Shown piece by piece: positions 36,537 through 45,137 of a stretch of DNA of 64,000 nucleotides. Position 1 is the stretch's first letter. Each line of letters opens with the position of its first letter. The translations under genes and the position numbers were made by a program. The stretch spans positions 434,001 to 498,000 of the forward strand of contig NZ_BLID01000001.1 in NCBI RefSeq assembly GCF_009811315.1, in the 5' to 3' direction. The notes under the pieces are model-generated. The model was not told the origin of the DNA. It saw nothing but the letters and a program-made list of their open reading frames with translations, and did no database searches. The DNA is from Vibrio atypicus. Lineage in GTDB: Bacteria > Pseudomonadota > Gammaproteobacteria > Enterobacterales > Vibrionaceae.

Positions 36537-38147
36537 ATGAAAGCCAAAAAACTACTCGCACTCAGTGCAATCGCAGCCGCACTATTTGCTGGCAACACGC
36601 TAGCCACACCTTATCCAGCTGGAACTAAACTGGCAGACAAACAAGAGATCACTCTAAACAATGGTGCAGAAGTCACCTCCATTGACCCAGCAAAACAAGC
36701 CGCCGAGCCTGCATTTAACCTGGGACGCGATCTGTTTGAAGGTTTAACCATTCAAGACAAACAAGGTAAAACCATTCCTGGCATTGCTAAAAGCTGGCAT
36801 GCCAATGACAACAATACCGTTTATACCTTTAATCTGCGCCAGTCCCAGTGGTCAAATGGTGATCCTCTAACCGCTCACGATTTCGTTTACAGCTGGCAGC
36901 GCTTAATCAATCCAGAAACGGCATCGCCGTACGCATGGTTCGCTGCGATTCCGGGCATTAAGAACTCCAATAAAATCATGAAGGGTGAAGCTTCAGCAGA
37001 TACTCTCGGAGTAAAAGCCATTGATGACTACACCTTTGAAGTCACACTTGAAAAACCAGTACCCTTTTTCATCAAACTACTTAGCCACCCAGTACTCGCC
37101 CCTGTTCACCAAGGCGTGATCGAAAAACACGGTAGCGCTTGGACTCAGCCACAAAACATTGTCACCAATGGTGCATTCACTGTCTCTGACTGGAAAGTCA
37201 ACGAGAAGATGGTGATGGTGAAAAACGACAAGTATTGGGATGCAGAAAATGTTGTACTCGATAAAGTCACATGGTTACCAATTGGTGATGCGAACGTATC
37301 ACTAAATCGCTACCTTGCCGGCGAAATCGACCAAGCACTTTCAATTCCTGCAGCGCAAAAAGCAAAACTGTTGAAGAAATTCCCTGCGGAAGTGGCAGAC
37401 ACCAGCGCTTCTCTTGGCTCAACCTTCTACTACTTAAATACTGAAAAAGGCGCAACTAAAGATCTTCGAGTTCGCCAAGCACTTTCCTACGCCATCGACC
37501 GCAACATCATCACCAAAGCGATTGTGAAGAACGGCGGCATTCCGATGTTTACACTTGTACCACCGCAAACCGACGGCTTCAAAACCCACACGCCCGAGTT
37601 TGCAAACTGGACTCAAGCAGAACGTAGCGAAAAAGCCAAAGCCCTTATTGCAGAGGCAGGTTACAACAAGAGCAACCCACTAAAACTGACCTTTACTGTG
37701 CCGACTTTCTCCACAGATGTGAAAATGGCGACCGCAATGGCAGGTATGTGGAAGAGCGTACTCGGCGTTCAAGTAGAAATCATTCAGCTTGAGCCAAAAG
37801 TATTCTACGCACTGAAAGATCCAGGCAACATTAGCCGCGGAGGTTGGACTGCTGACTACAACGAAGCGTCAACTTGGTTAGATATTTTTGTCTCGACTGG
37901 TGAGTACAACGACTCTAATTACAACAATCCAGAATATGACCGTCTGATGGCTGAATCGAAAAGCTTGAGTGACCCTGCAGATGAGTACATTGCTGCGGAG
38001 AAACTGCTTATCGAAGACATGGCAATCATCCCGATGTACCGCAGTGGCAATGACCAATACCTCATTAAAGAGTACGTTGGCGGCTACGAGCGTACTAACC
38101 CAGAATCGTCTTACTACCGCAAGAATGTTTACGTGAAAGCCCACTAA
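36537..38147 (+). CDS. oppA: periplasmic oligopeptide-binding protein OppA-like
   Basis: The 536-residue precursor has a signal peptide ending TLATPYPAG. The mature protein shows the family-5 peptide-binding pattern: NNGAEVTSIDPAKQ, RDLFEGLTIQDKQGK, TYTFNLRQSQWSNGDPLTA-type segment, DLRVRQALSYAIDR. Length matches OppA. It captures peptides in the periplasm and hands them to the OppBC channel. A hairpin with a T-run directly follows the stop, so oppA is probably made in excess over oppBCDF. The aminopeptidase at the end of the operon and the shared operator hint at a preference for proline- or hydroxyproline-containing peptides, which is inference. Confidence 0.93.
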   Translation: MKAKKLLALSAIAAALFAGNTLATPYPAGTKLADKQEITLNNGAEVTSIDPAKQAAEPAFNLGRDLFEGLTIQDKQGKTIPGIAKSWHANDNNTVYTFNLRQSQWSNGDPLTAHDFVYSWQRLINPETASPYAWFAAIPGIKNSNKIMKGEASADTLGVKAIDDYTFEVTLEKPVPFFIKLLSHPVLAPVHQGVIEKHGSAWTQPQNIVTNGAFTVSDWKVNEKMVMVKNDKYWDAENVVLDKVTWLPIGDANVSLNRYLAGEIDQALSIPAAQKAKLLKKFPAEVADTSASLGSTFYYLNTEKGATKDLRVRQALSYAIDRNIITKAIVKNGGIPMFTLVPPQTDGFKTHTPEFANWTQAERSEKAKALIAEAGYNKSNPLKLTFTVPTFSTDVKMATAMAGMWKSVLGVQVEIIQLEPKVFYALKDPGNISRGGWTADYNEASTWLDIFVSTGEYNDSNYNNPEYDRLMAESKSLSDPADEYIAAEKLLIEDMAIIPMYRSGNDQYLIKEYVGGYERTNPESSYYRKNVYVKAH

Positions 38148-38159
38148 TTGGGTCTGTTT

Positions 38160-38208
38160 GCCCGAGCCTACATTTTTTCTTTGTCCCTGTAGGCATCGGG
38201 CTTTTTTT
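38160..38208 (+). terminator. intercistronic terminator/attenuator between oppA and oppB
   Basis: The stem GCCCGAGCCTACA/TGTAGGCATCGGGC with one bulged base is followed by seven T. It lies in the 79-base gap after oppA, so it should reduce read-through to the membrane and ATPase genes. Confidence 0.8.
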
Positions 38209-38226
38209 CTAAGGAAAGGATACGTC

Positions 38227-39147
38227 ATGTTGCTGTATATTCTTCGCCGCTTGCTTATCGCTGTACCCACATTGCTTTTTATCGCTTTGGTTTCCTTCTG
38301 GTTAATGCACATCGCCCCGGGCGGCCCATTTGATATGGAGCGCCCAATGCCAGAAGTAGTTCGCGCAAATATCGAAGCAAAGTTCCACCTCAACGAACCT
38401 TTTATCATTCAGTTTTTTATCTACATTGGTAACTTTATTCAGGGTGATTTAGGCCCAAGTTTTGTTTACCAAGATTTCTCCGTTACTCAGCTTGTTGCTC
38501 AGTCATGGCCTGTATCAGCAGTCTTGGGTGTGATTTCGTTTTGTATCTCTGTCCCGCTAGGCATGGTACTTGGCACCATTGCAGCGTTAAATCGGAATGG
38601 AAAGCTAGACTACTTACTCATGTCACTTTCTATGACGGGTGTGGTAATTCCCGCCTTTGTTCTCGCCCCAGTCTTAGTAACGATTTTCTCAATCCACCTT
38701 GGTTTACTCCCTGCCGGTGGTTGGGAGGGCGGTCAGCTGTCTTTTCTTGTCCTGCCGGTACTTAGCCTTGCCATTGGATCGGTTGCCAGCATTGCTAGGG
38801 TGATGCGCGGCGCAATGATAGAGACCTTAAACCAGCCTTACATTCGCACGGCAAAAGCAAAAGGCTTATCCACCAGCTACATCTTGTTTCACCATGCTTT
38901 GCGCCCATCCCTTATTCCAATTATTGCCATGCTTGGCCCAAGCTTTGTCGCGGTCATTACTGGCTCGGTCATCATCGATATCTTCTTTAGTACAGGTGGC
39001 ATGGGACAGCACTTCGTTTCTGGCGCATTGAACCGAGATTATGGCTTAGTGATGGGCATTACTCTGATCGTCGCCTCTCTGACTATCTTCTTCAACCTTG
39101 TGGTCGACATTCTCTATACCGTCATCGACCCACGCATTCGTATGTAG
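38227..39147 (+). CDS. oppB: peptide ABC transporter permease OppB-like
   Basis: The 306-residue inner-membrane protein begins MLLYILRRLLIAVPTLLFIAL, the standard OppB/DppB first helix, and has about six helices. The cytoplasmic EAA loop reads YIRTAKAKGLSTSYILFHHALR near 207-228. The ATG at 38227 follows an AAGGAAAGG site; an upstream in-frame start inside the terminator hairpin was rejected because it adds 23 residues before the membrane helix. It pairs with OppC to form the channel. Confidence 0.95.
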   Translation: MLLYILRRLLIAVPTLLFIALVSFWLMHIAPGGPFDMERPMPEVVRANIEAKFHLNEPFIIQFFIYIGNFIQGDLGPSFVYQDFSVTQLVAQSWPVSAVLGVISFCISVPLGMVLGTIAALNRNGKLDYLLMSLSMTGVVIPAFVLAPVLVTIFSIHLGLLPAGGWEGGQLSFLVLPVLSLAIGSVASIARVMRGAMIETLNQPYIRTAKAKGLSTSYILFHHALRPSLIPIIAMLGPSFVAVITGSVIIDIFFSTGGMGQHFVSGALNRDYGLVMGITLIVASLTIFFNLVVDILYTVIDPRIRM

Positions 39148-39157
39148 GAGGTAACGA

Positions 39158-40087
39158 ATGTTAACCAAACGCATAGATGCCCAAGAGCTGGCTGATCAAA
39201 TGAGCTCTAATATTGAAGCGGTAGAAGGGCGCAGTTTATGGCAAGACGCCTGGGCAAGGTTCCGTCGTAATCGAGCGGCCATGACTTCTGTTTATGTACT
39301 GCTTTTTATTGTTGTCTGCATCACGTTCGGCCCTTATGTTGCGGCATTTGGCCACGACGAAATTGACTGGAATGTGGTAATAGATCCATATGAGCTAGGG
39401 AAACCTTCTATCGCATCAGGCCACTATTTTGGTACTGACGATTTAGGCCAAGATCTGTTTGCACGTACTATGCAAGGCGGCCGACTTTCTATCATGGTCG
39501 GTTTTATGGGCGCATTGGTTGCAGTTGTAATTGGCACGGCGTGGGGCGCATTGTCCGGCTACTTGGGTGGCTTAGTCGATAGCACCATGATGCGCATCAT
39601 CGAAGTGCTCGACTCAGTCCCTTTCATGTTCTTAGTGATCTTGTTTGTTACCTTGTTTGGCAACAACATTTACCTCATCTTCGTCGTTATCGGCATGGTT
39701 TCTTGGCTCGGTATCGCGCGCGTCGTTCGAGGAGTCACGTTTAGTATTAAAAAGCGCGAGTTTATTGAAGCAGCCCATTCGATTGGCGTATCTCGCTTCA
39801 CGATTGTTCGACGCCACATCTTGCCTAACGTACTGGGTATCGTGATGGTCTACTCCTCGCTGATGGTGCCAGGCTTTATTATGTTTGAATCATTTTTAAG
39901 CTTCCTTGGCCTAGGCGTTCAGCCACCAGACACCAGCTGGGGTATCTTGATTTCAGAAGGCGCAAAAACCATTGATGTTGCGTTGTGGCAGCTTCTATTT
40001 CCATCCCTATTTTTAGTCGCAACTCTATTCTGTTTTAACTTTATCGGTGACGGTCTGCGCGATGCGTTAGATCCGAAAGATCGCTAA
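39158..40087 (+). CDS. oppC: peptide ABC transporter permease OppC-like
   Basis: The 309-residue permease has the OppC N-terminal segment SLWQDAWARFRRNRAAM before the first helix. It then has the periplasmic GTDDLGQDLFARTMQGGRLS motif (about 90-110) and the EAA loop FIEAAHSIGVSRFTIVRRHILP near 200-222. It ends FIGDGLRDALDPKDR, the usual end of OppC/DppC. It follows oppB by 10 bases with an AGGAGG site. Confidence 0.96.
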   Translation: MLTKRIDAQELADQMSSNIEAVEGRSLWQDAWARFRRNRAAMTSVYVLLFIVVCITFGPYVAAFGHDEIDWNVVIDPYELGKPSIASGHYFGTDDLGQDLFARTMQGGRLSIMVGFMGALVAVVIGTAWGALSGYLGGLVDSTMMRIIEVLDSVPFMFLVILFVTLFGNNIYLIFVVIGMVSWLGIARVVRGVTFSIKKREFIEAAHSIGVSRFTIVRRHILPNVLGIVMVYSSLMVPGFIMFESFLSFLGLGVQPPDTSWGILISEGAKTIDVALWQLLFPSLFLVATLFCFNFIGDGLRDALDPKDR

Positions 40088-40093
40088 GGAGCC

Positions 40094-41086
40094 ATGATGA
40101 GTATTTTATCTATTGAGAACATGAATGTTCGCTTTCAAACTCCCGACGGTTTAGTCCAAGCGGTCAGCGACCTTTCTTACACCATAAAAAAAGGCGAAAC
40201 GCTAGGAATTGTGGGCGAGTCAGGCTCAGGCAAAAGCCAGTCGGTTTTCGCACTCATGGGACTAACGGCGGATAACGGCGTGGTGAGCGGACAGGCAAAC
40301 TTCCATGGTGAGAATCTACTCACCATGTCCAAAAAGCAGCTCAATCATATCCGAGCTGAAAAAATCGGCATGATCTTCCAAGATCCAATGACTTCACTCA
40401 ATCCCTTTATGAAAGTCGGCAAACAGTTAGCGGAAGTCTTAATGATTCATAAAGGCATGAGTCGAAAAGAGGCCGAAAACGAAGCGATCGAGATGCTTGA
40501 TGCGGTACGTATCCCTTCTGCGGCAACACGGATGACCCAGTACCCACATGAGATGTCAGGCGGTATGCGTCAGCGTGTAATGATTGCCATGGCATTGCTG
40601 TGTAAGCCCGAGTTATTGATTGCCGATGAGCCGACAACCGCATTGGATGTGACCGTACAAGCGCAAATACTGACTCTGCTGCGAGAACTTCAAGCCGAAT
40701 TCAATACCGCGATTTTACTGATCACCCACGATATGGGTGTGGTGGCTGAAATGTGTGACCGAGTTTTGGTTATGTATGGCGGGCGTAAAATGGAAGAGTC
40801 CGATACCGATTCAATCTTTGACCGCCCTGCTCACCCATATACGCAAGGCTTACTTAAAGCGATTCCATCGATTACTGAAGATATGGCTCGCTTGCCAACG
40901 ATTCCGGGCAACCCTCCGAGTGCTCTGATCCACAATAAAGGATGTCCGTTCAAAGAGCGTTGCAGTCAATACAGACCAGAATGCAGCGCCACCATGCCTC
41001 CATTCCGCTCCCTAACCGCTTCACAGGGAATGGCTTGCCACCTTACTCAAGATAACGCTGTGACTTCAATCGTTCGTAGTGCTTAG
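40094..41086 (+). CDS. oppD: peptide ABC transporter ATPase OppD-like
   Basis: The 330-residue ATPase has Walker A GESGSGKS near 39, Q-loop [13 protein letters not shown], signature SGGMRQR, Walker [13 protein letters not shown] and switch His in LITHDMG. The C-terminal extension [14 protein letters not shown] supplies cysteines as in the OppD/OppF iron-sulfur or zinc-type tail. Its length and the GMRQR variant match OppD. It lies six bases after oppC. Confidence 0.96.
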   Translation: MMSILSIENMNVRFQTPDGLVQAVSDLSYTIKKGETLGIVGESGSGKSQSVFALMGLTADNGVVSGQANFHGENLLTMSKKQLNHIRAEKIGMIFQDPMTSLNPFMKVGKQLAEVLMIHKGMSRKEAENEAIEMLDAVRIPSAATRMTQYPHEMSGGMRQRVMIAMALLCKPELLIADEPTTALDVTVQAQILTLLRELQAEFNTAILLITHDMGVVAEMCDRVLVMYGGRKMEESDTDSIFDRPAHPYTQGLLKAIPSITEDMARLPTIPGNPPSALIHNKGCPFKERCSQYRPECSATMPPFRSLTASQGMACHLTQDNAVTSIVRSA

Positions 41087-41095
41087 GAGATACAG

Positions 41096-42094
41096 ATGGA
41101 TAACAAAGAAATATTACTCTCAGCGAGAGATCTAAAAGTTCACTTCAAGATCAACAAACACATTTTGCCAAGCAAACGCAAAGTCGTTAAAGCAGTCGAC
41201 GGCATTGACCTTGATGTTTATCGTGGCGAAACCTTAGGCGTTGTTGGCGAGTCTGGTTGCGGAAAATCGACCCTTGCTCGCGCTCTATTACGATTGATTG
41301 AACCAACCGATGGCGAGTTGCATTGGAAAGGGGAAAACATGCGCGCATTAGGCAAAAATGCACTTGCGCAGCGCAGACGTGAATTCCAAATGGTATTCCA
41401 AGATCCATCTGCTTGTTTGAATCCTCGCTTGACCATCTCGGAGTGTATCGCAGAGCCTTTGCTCACTCATGAGCCGCAACTGAGCCGCAAAGAGGTAGAA
41501 GCGCGCGTCATTGCCATGATGGATAAAGTAGGTCTACTCGCTAGCCAGCGTAACCGCTACCCGCACGAGTTTTCGGGAGGCCAATGTCAGCGTGTTGGCA
41601 TTGCTCGCGCGTTGATTCTAAAACCAGACTTGATTGTTTGCGATGAACCCGTCAGTGCATTAGATGTGTCCATTCAGGCTCAAGTAATTAACTTGCTCGA
41701 TGACTTAAAACAAGAGATGGGATTAACCCTCGTCATGATCGCTCACGATCTCAGTGTGGTCCGCCACATCAGCGATCGTGTCATGGTCATGTATTTAGGA
41801 AAACCAATGGAAGTCGGGGCTTACAACAAAGTCTTTGATGACGCTCAGCACCCATACACCAAAGCGCTACTTTCGGCTGTACCTATTGCTCACCCGACTC
41901 TGGCCCGAAACCGAGACATACAGCTTTTGCCTGGCGATTTACCCTCGCCAATCAATCCACCAAGTGGGTGTGTATTCCGCACTCGATGCCCAAGCGCGAC
42001 ACCTGTTTGTGGTCAACAAAAACCAACCCGTAGTGGCCAACCGGATCACCATATTTTCTGTACTCATACTTTGCTAGGAAGCCCGTCGCTATGA
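41096..42094 (+). CDS. oppF: peptide ABC transporter ATPase OppF-like
   Basis: The 332-residue ATPase has Walker A GESGCGKST near 56, Q-loop VFQDPSACLNPRL, signature SGGQCQRVG, Walker B LIVCDEPVSALD and switch His in IAHDLS. The C-terminal CVFRTRCPSATPVC cysteine motif is present. The signature has Cys where GQRQR is usual. It forms the heterodimeric motor with OppD. Its last four bases overlap the aminopeptidase start as ATGA, so peptide import and cleavage are translationally coupled. Confidence 0.96.
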   Translation: MDNKEILLSARDLKVHFKINKHILPSKRKVVKAVDGIDLDVYRGETLGVVGESGCGKSTLARALLRLIEPTDGELHWKGENMRALGKNALAQRRREFQMVFQDPSACLNPRLTISECIAEPLLTHEPQLSRKEVEARVIAMMDKVGLLASQRNRYPHEFSGGQCQRVGIARALILKPDLIVCDEPVSALDVSIQAQVINLLDDLKQEMGLTLVMIAHDLSVVRHISDRVMVMYLGKPMEVGAYNKVFDDAQHPYTKALLSAVPIAHPTLARNRDIQLLPGDLPSPINPPSGCVFRTRCPSATPVCGQQKPTRSGQPDHHIFCTHTLLGSPSL

Positions 42095-43878
42095 CACTAA
42101 AAACGATACCTGAACGCTTATCTGCACTTCGTAATGGCATGAACAGCTATAATTTTGATGCTTACATCGTGACCAATAATGATCCACACGCCAGTGAGTA
42201 TTCCGCTGATTATTGGCTTGCGCGTCAATGGATTTCTGGCTTTACAGGCTCTGCTGGTGATGTTGTAGTCACCCAGAATGGTGGCGGATTATGGACAGAC
42301 GGCCGCTACTACATTCAAGGTGCAGAGCAGCTTGAAGGATCGGGGTTAACGCTATTCAAAGCGCCCCAACCAGAAACACCAACCATCCCTGAATGGTTGG
42401 CCGAGACACTACCAGAAAACAGTACAGTGGGAGTCGATGGTAGAAGCATCAGCCAACTTTTCTATGATCAACTTGTGACTGCATTCGCTAAAAAATCGAT
42501 TCACATAGTGCTGGAACATGACCTCATTTCACCTATTTGGCAAGATCGCCCAAGCAGACCCAAAGCTCGCCTATTCAATCATCCAATTGAAGTTGCAGGC
42601 CAAACACCCACAGAAAAGGTCGATTTGATTCGTGGCTATCTCACTAAGCAAGACGCTGATGCCCTGTTAGTTTCAACGTTAGATGACGTTATGTGGATGC
42701 TCAATATTCGAGGTGGCGACACCGCTTATTGTCCGATCTCGGAAGGATATCTGCTAATCGAACAAAACAGCTGCCGTTTGTTTGTTGATGCAGACAAATT
42801 AACGCCTGAAGTTGTTGCCGCGCTATCAGCTCATCGAGTTCATATTCATGATTACGAGCACCTAACGACTGCGCTAAACTTGCTGGCCAGCGGCACTCAG
42901 ATTATTCACACCGCTAAAAACTGTGACAGCCTAAGCATCAGCCAAATCAAAGCAGAGCTGACACTGATTGATAAGCCTTGCCCTGTCACTGATATGAAAG
43001 CGCAGAAAAACCCAACAGAGCTCACCAGCATGGAGGAAACTCTACGCCAAGATGGTGCCGCGGTGGTCAAGTTTATGAAATGGCTTGAAGAACAAGTACC
43101 AAGTGGCCAAGTCACCGAGCTTTCCGCAGAGCAAGCTTTGATGGGCTACCGCAAACAAATTGAGGGTTATGTTGGCGAGAGCTTTCGAACAATTGCTGGC
43201 TTCGCTGAACATGGCGCTAAAATGCACTACGCAGCAGATGCACACAGTAACTATACCGTCGCCGAAAGCCACTTTTTACTCGTGGACTCAGGAGGTCAAT
43301 ACCCAGGCGGTACAACCGACATTACGAGAACTTTTCACTTTGGTAGCCCAACAGCTTCAGAGATGCGTGACTACACCTTAGTGCTCAAAGCAGTGATTCG
43401 CCTCACCCAAGCGCGTTTCATGCAAGGGTCAACTGGTGCCAACTTAGACATTATGGCGCGCGGTGTACTTTGGCAGCATGGTATTGATTACAAATGTGGG
43501 ACTGGCCATGGTGTTGGTATGTGCCTAAACGTGCACGAAGGACCGCAGAATTTCTCGCAAAACCCTGCAGAAGTGGCACTAAAACCGGGCATGGTGATCA
43601 CCAATGAACCTGGAGTTTACCGTGAAGGTGTACATGGCGTAAGAATCGAAAACATCATGAAAGTGGTCGAAATTGAAGAGAACGAGTTCGGCATTTTCTA
43701 CGGTTTTGAGACCATTACTCTCGCCCCTATCGCCACTAATATGATCGACAAATCGATGCTAGATGTCAGTGAAGTCGAATGGCTCAACAAGTACCACATC
43801 CAATGCTTAGAGCAGCTATCACCGTATTTATCGGCTGATGAGCAACGCTGGTTATCGCAAGCGACTCAGCCTATCTAA
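42091..43878 (+). CDS. Xaa-Pro aminopeptidase, large (three-domain) M24B form
   Basis: The 595-residue protein has two creatinase-type N-terminal domains (about 1-310) and an M24 pita-bread domain. Metal ligands are visible: Asp in LLVDSGGQY, Asp in TTDITRTFHF, His in GTGHGVGMCLNVHEGPQ, Glu in ITNEPGVYREG and Glu in VRIENI. This large form resembles eukaryotic cytosolic aminopeptidase P rather than the 440-residue E. coli PepP. It removes the residue before a proline, and probably before hydroxyproline. No signal peptide is present, so it acts in the cytoplasm on imported peptides. It is the last gene of the opp operon. Confidence 0.94.
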   Translation: MTLKTIPERLSALRNGMNSYNFDAYIVTNNDPHASEYSADYWLARQWISGFTGSAGDVVVTQNGGGLWTDGRYYIQGAEQLEGSGLTLFKAPQPETPTIPEWLAETLPENSTVGVDGRSISQLFYDQLVTAFAKKSIHIVLEHDLISPIWQDRPSRPKARLFNHPIEVAGQTPTEKVDLIRGYLTKQDADALLVSTLDDVMWMLNIRGGDTAYCPISEGYLLIEQNSCRLFVDADKLTPEVVAALSAHRVHIHDYEHLTTALNLLASGTQIIHTAKNCDSLSISQIKAELTLIDKPCPVTDMKAQKNPTELTSMEETLRQDGAAVVKFMKWLEEQVPSGQVTELSAEQALMGYRKQIEGYVGESFRTIAGFAEHGAKMHYAADAHSNYTVAESHFLLVDSGGQYPGGTTDITRTFHFGSPTASEMRDYTLVLKAVIRLTQARFMQGSTGANLDIMARGVLWQHGIDYKCGTGHGVGMCLNVHEGPQNFSQNPAEVALKPGMVITNEPGVYREGVHGVRIENIMKVVEIEENEFGIFYGFETITLAPIATNMIDKSMLDVSEVEWLNKYHIQCLEQLSPYLSADEQRWLSQATQPI

Positions 43879-43891
43879 ACAGGCCTTAAGT

Positions 43892-43920
43892 CCACCCTAT
43901 TTAAGTTATCAGTAGGGTGG
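43892..43920 (+). terminator. terminator after the opp operon
   Basis: The 8-bp stem CCACCCTA/TAGGGTGG with a 13-base loop is followed by T/C-rich sequence, 13 bases after the aminopeptidase stop. Confidence 0.65.
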
Positions 43921-44171
43921 CTACCTCTTCTCATCAGAATGATTTGTGAGTCATAACAACTTCGTCTTATTTAGTCAGAACAAATCCCCAATCCCCCTTA
44001 GTTCATTTGTTTCATAAGCATCTCAAAAATAAGAATACAAATACAAAGCACTATCAAGCTCAAAGTTATTCATCATTTTTATGATTTATTCGCAGCGTTA
44101 TTTTATAAATTAGAGCCAAATATTTACAAAAATAATACATTTAGTTGGTCACCAACCATAAGGATAATTTC

Positions 44172-44702
44172 ATGAAACATTTCGCCTTGGCTTTTGCCAC
44201 TACACTAACCCTCGCTGGTTGTTCAAGTAATGATATCAATGATGCAGTAAGTGATGGCGTTAACGGTGCTATCAACGGTGTGTTGGGTTCCGTTGGCGGA
44301 AGCAATGGTACTGTTGTGAAAAATGGCAAAAGCTACAGTGTGGAAAAAGAACCAATGTATACCACTGACGGAGAGCGTATGAAGAAGGATTACGGCTCGA
44401 TTACACTAACTAAAGCAGAGAAGAATCCAAAATCAAAAACTCGACTTTTCTTAGAGAGCTGTGTACATCCACGCATTGGTTCAGTTGGTTGCGATGGCTA
44501 CATCTATGAAGTGACTAAAGAAGGCTGGCTTGTCGATAAGCCGATTAGATTTAACACTGGCAGTAGTAGCGATATCTCTATCGCGTCTGGTACTTATTAC
44601 TTCAAGCTAAAGTCTACAGGAACCGGTGATAGCTATTACGTCGCAAATGAAATCACGATTGCTCCATTTGTAACTAACTACGTGGCCCTGACGGTAGAAT
44701 AA
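44172..44702 (+). CDS. predicted lipoprotein of unknown function
   Basis: The 176-residue precursor begins with a lipoprotein signal and lipobox LAGC followed by SSNDIND. A Gly/Asn-rich linker (VNGAINGVLGSVGGSNG) precedes a beta-rich domain with two Cys (ESCVHPRIGSVGCDG) that could form a disulfide. The pattern IASGTYYFKLKSTGTGDSYYVANEITI recalls small carbohydrate-free envelope domains; no family is recognised. The ATG is chosen for its AAGGA site; an earlier start adds nine polar residues. A small hairpin follows the stop. It stands alone between opp and collagenase. Confidence 0.75.
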   Translation: MKHFALAFATTLTLAGCSSNDINDAVSDGVNGAINGVLGSVGGSNGTVVKNGKSYSVEKEPMYTTDGERMKKDYGSITLTKAEKNPKSKTRLFLESCVHPRIGSVGCDGYIYEVTKEGWLVDKPIRFNTGSSSDISIASGTYYFKLKSTGTGDSYYVANEITIAPFVTNYVALTVE

Positions 44703-44747
44703 ACCTGTCTATTTTAACTCCTGAGATCCCATCGTCCAGATACAAGA

Positions 44748-44768
44748 AACAGCCTCAATGAGGCTGTT
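44748..44768 (+). terminator. weak terminator after the lipoprotein gene
   Basis: An 8-bp stem AACAGCCT/AGGCTGTT with a 5-base loop is followed by CATTCGTTC. Confidence 0.5.
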
Positions 44769-45081
44769 CATTCGTTCAATACTCATCTCGGTAAAGAAAA
44801 GGGCATCCCTGCCCTCAAAGAGAAAATACCAACGGTAATTCAATATCAACTTACAGTAGGTGATACCAGTAAGGCTGTCGTCACAACCTGACTAGCTATC
44901 AAATCACTCCTACAATATCATCCACATGGCTAAAACGACTGTACGTTTTAATTCGACATTTCAGTGCGATATCAAACTAAAGCGAATGTTACCAAGATTT
45001 TTAACCATGTTGTGTAAGCCGAAGTAATGCAATGTAAGCATGAGGTAATGAATCACCACACTCTTTCTTACACGGAATAAA
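44769..45081. other. intergenic region without a recognised gene
   Basis: About 310 bases between the lipoprotein and collagenase ends. I see only short inverted repeats such as GGGCA/TGCCC and AAACG/CGTTT, with no convincing reading frame or RNA fold. Confidence 0.5.
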
Positions 45082-45116
45082 AAACGGCTTCAGTTCGCTC
45101 GGAACTGAAGCCGTTT
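45082..45116 (-). terminator. terminator of the collagenase gene
   Basis: A perfect 15-bp stem AAACGGCTTCAGTTC/GAACTGAAGCCGTTT with a 5-base loop, followed leftward by a T-rich flank, lies just beyond the collagenase stop. Confidence 0.88.
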
Positions 45117-45137
45117 AAGCTTTCAATAGTTGTTATT

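Noticed and set aside
44769..45081. Possible small RNA in the gap before the collagenase terminator
   Set aside because: Only very short inverted repeats are visible, with no promoter and terminator pair that would support an RNA gene.
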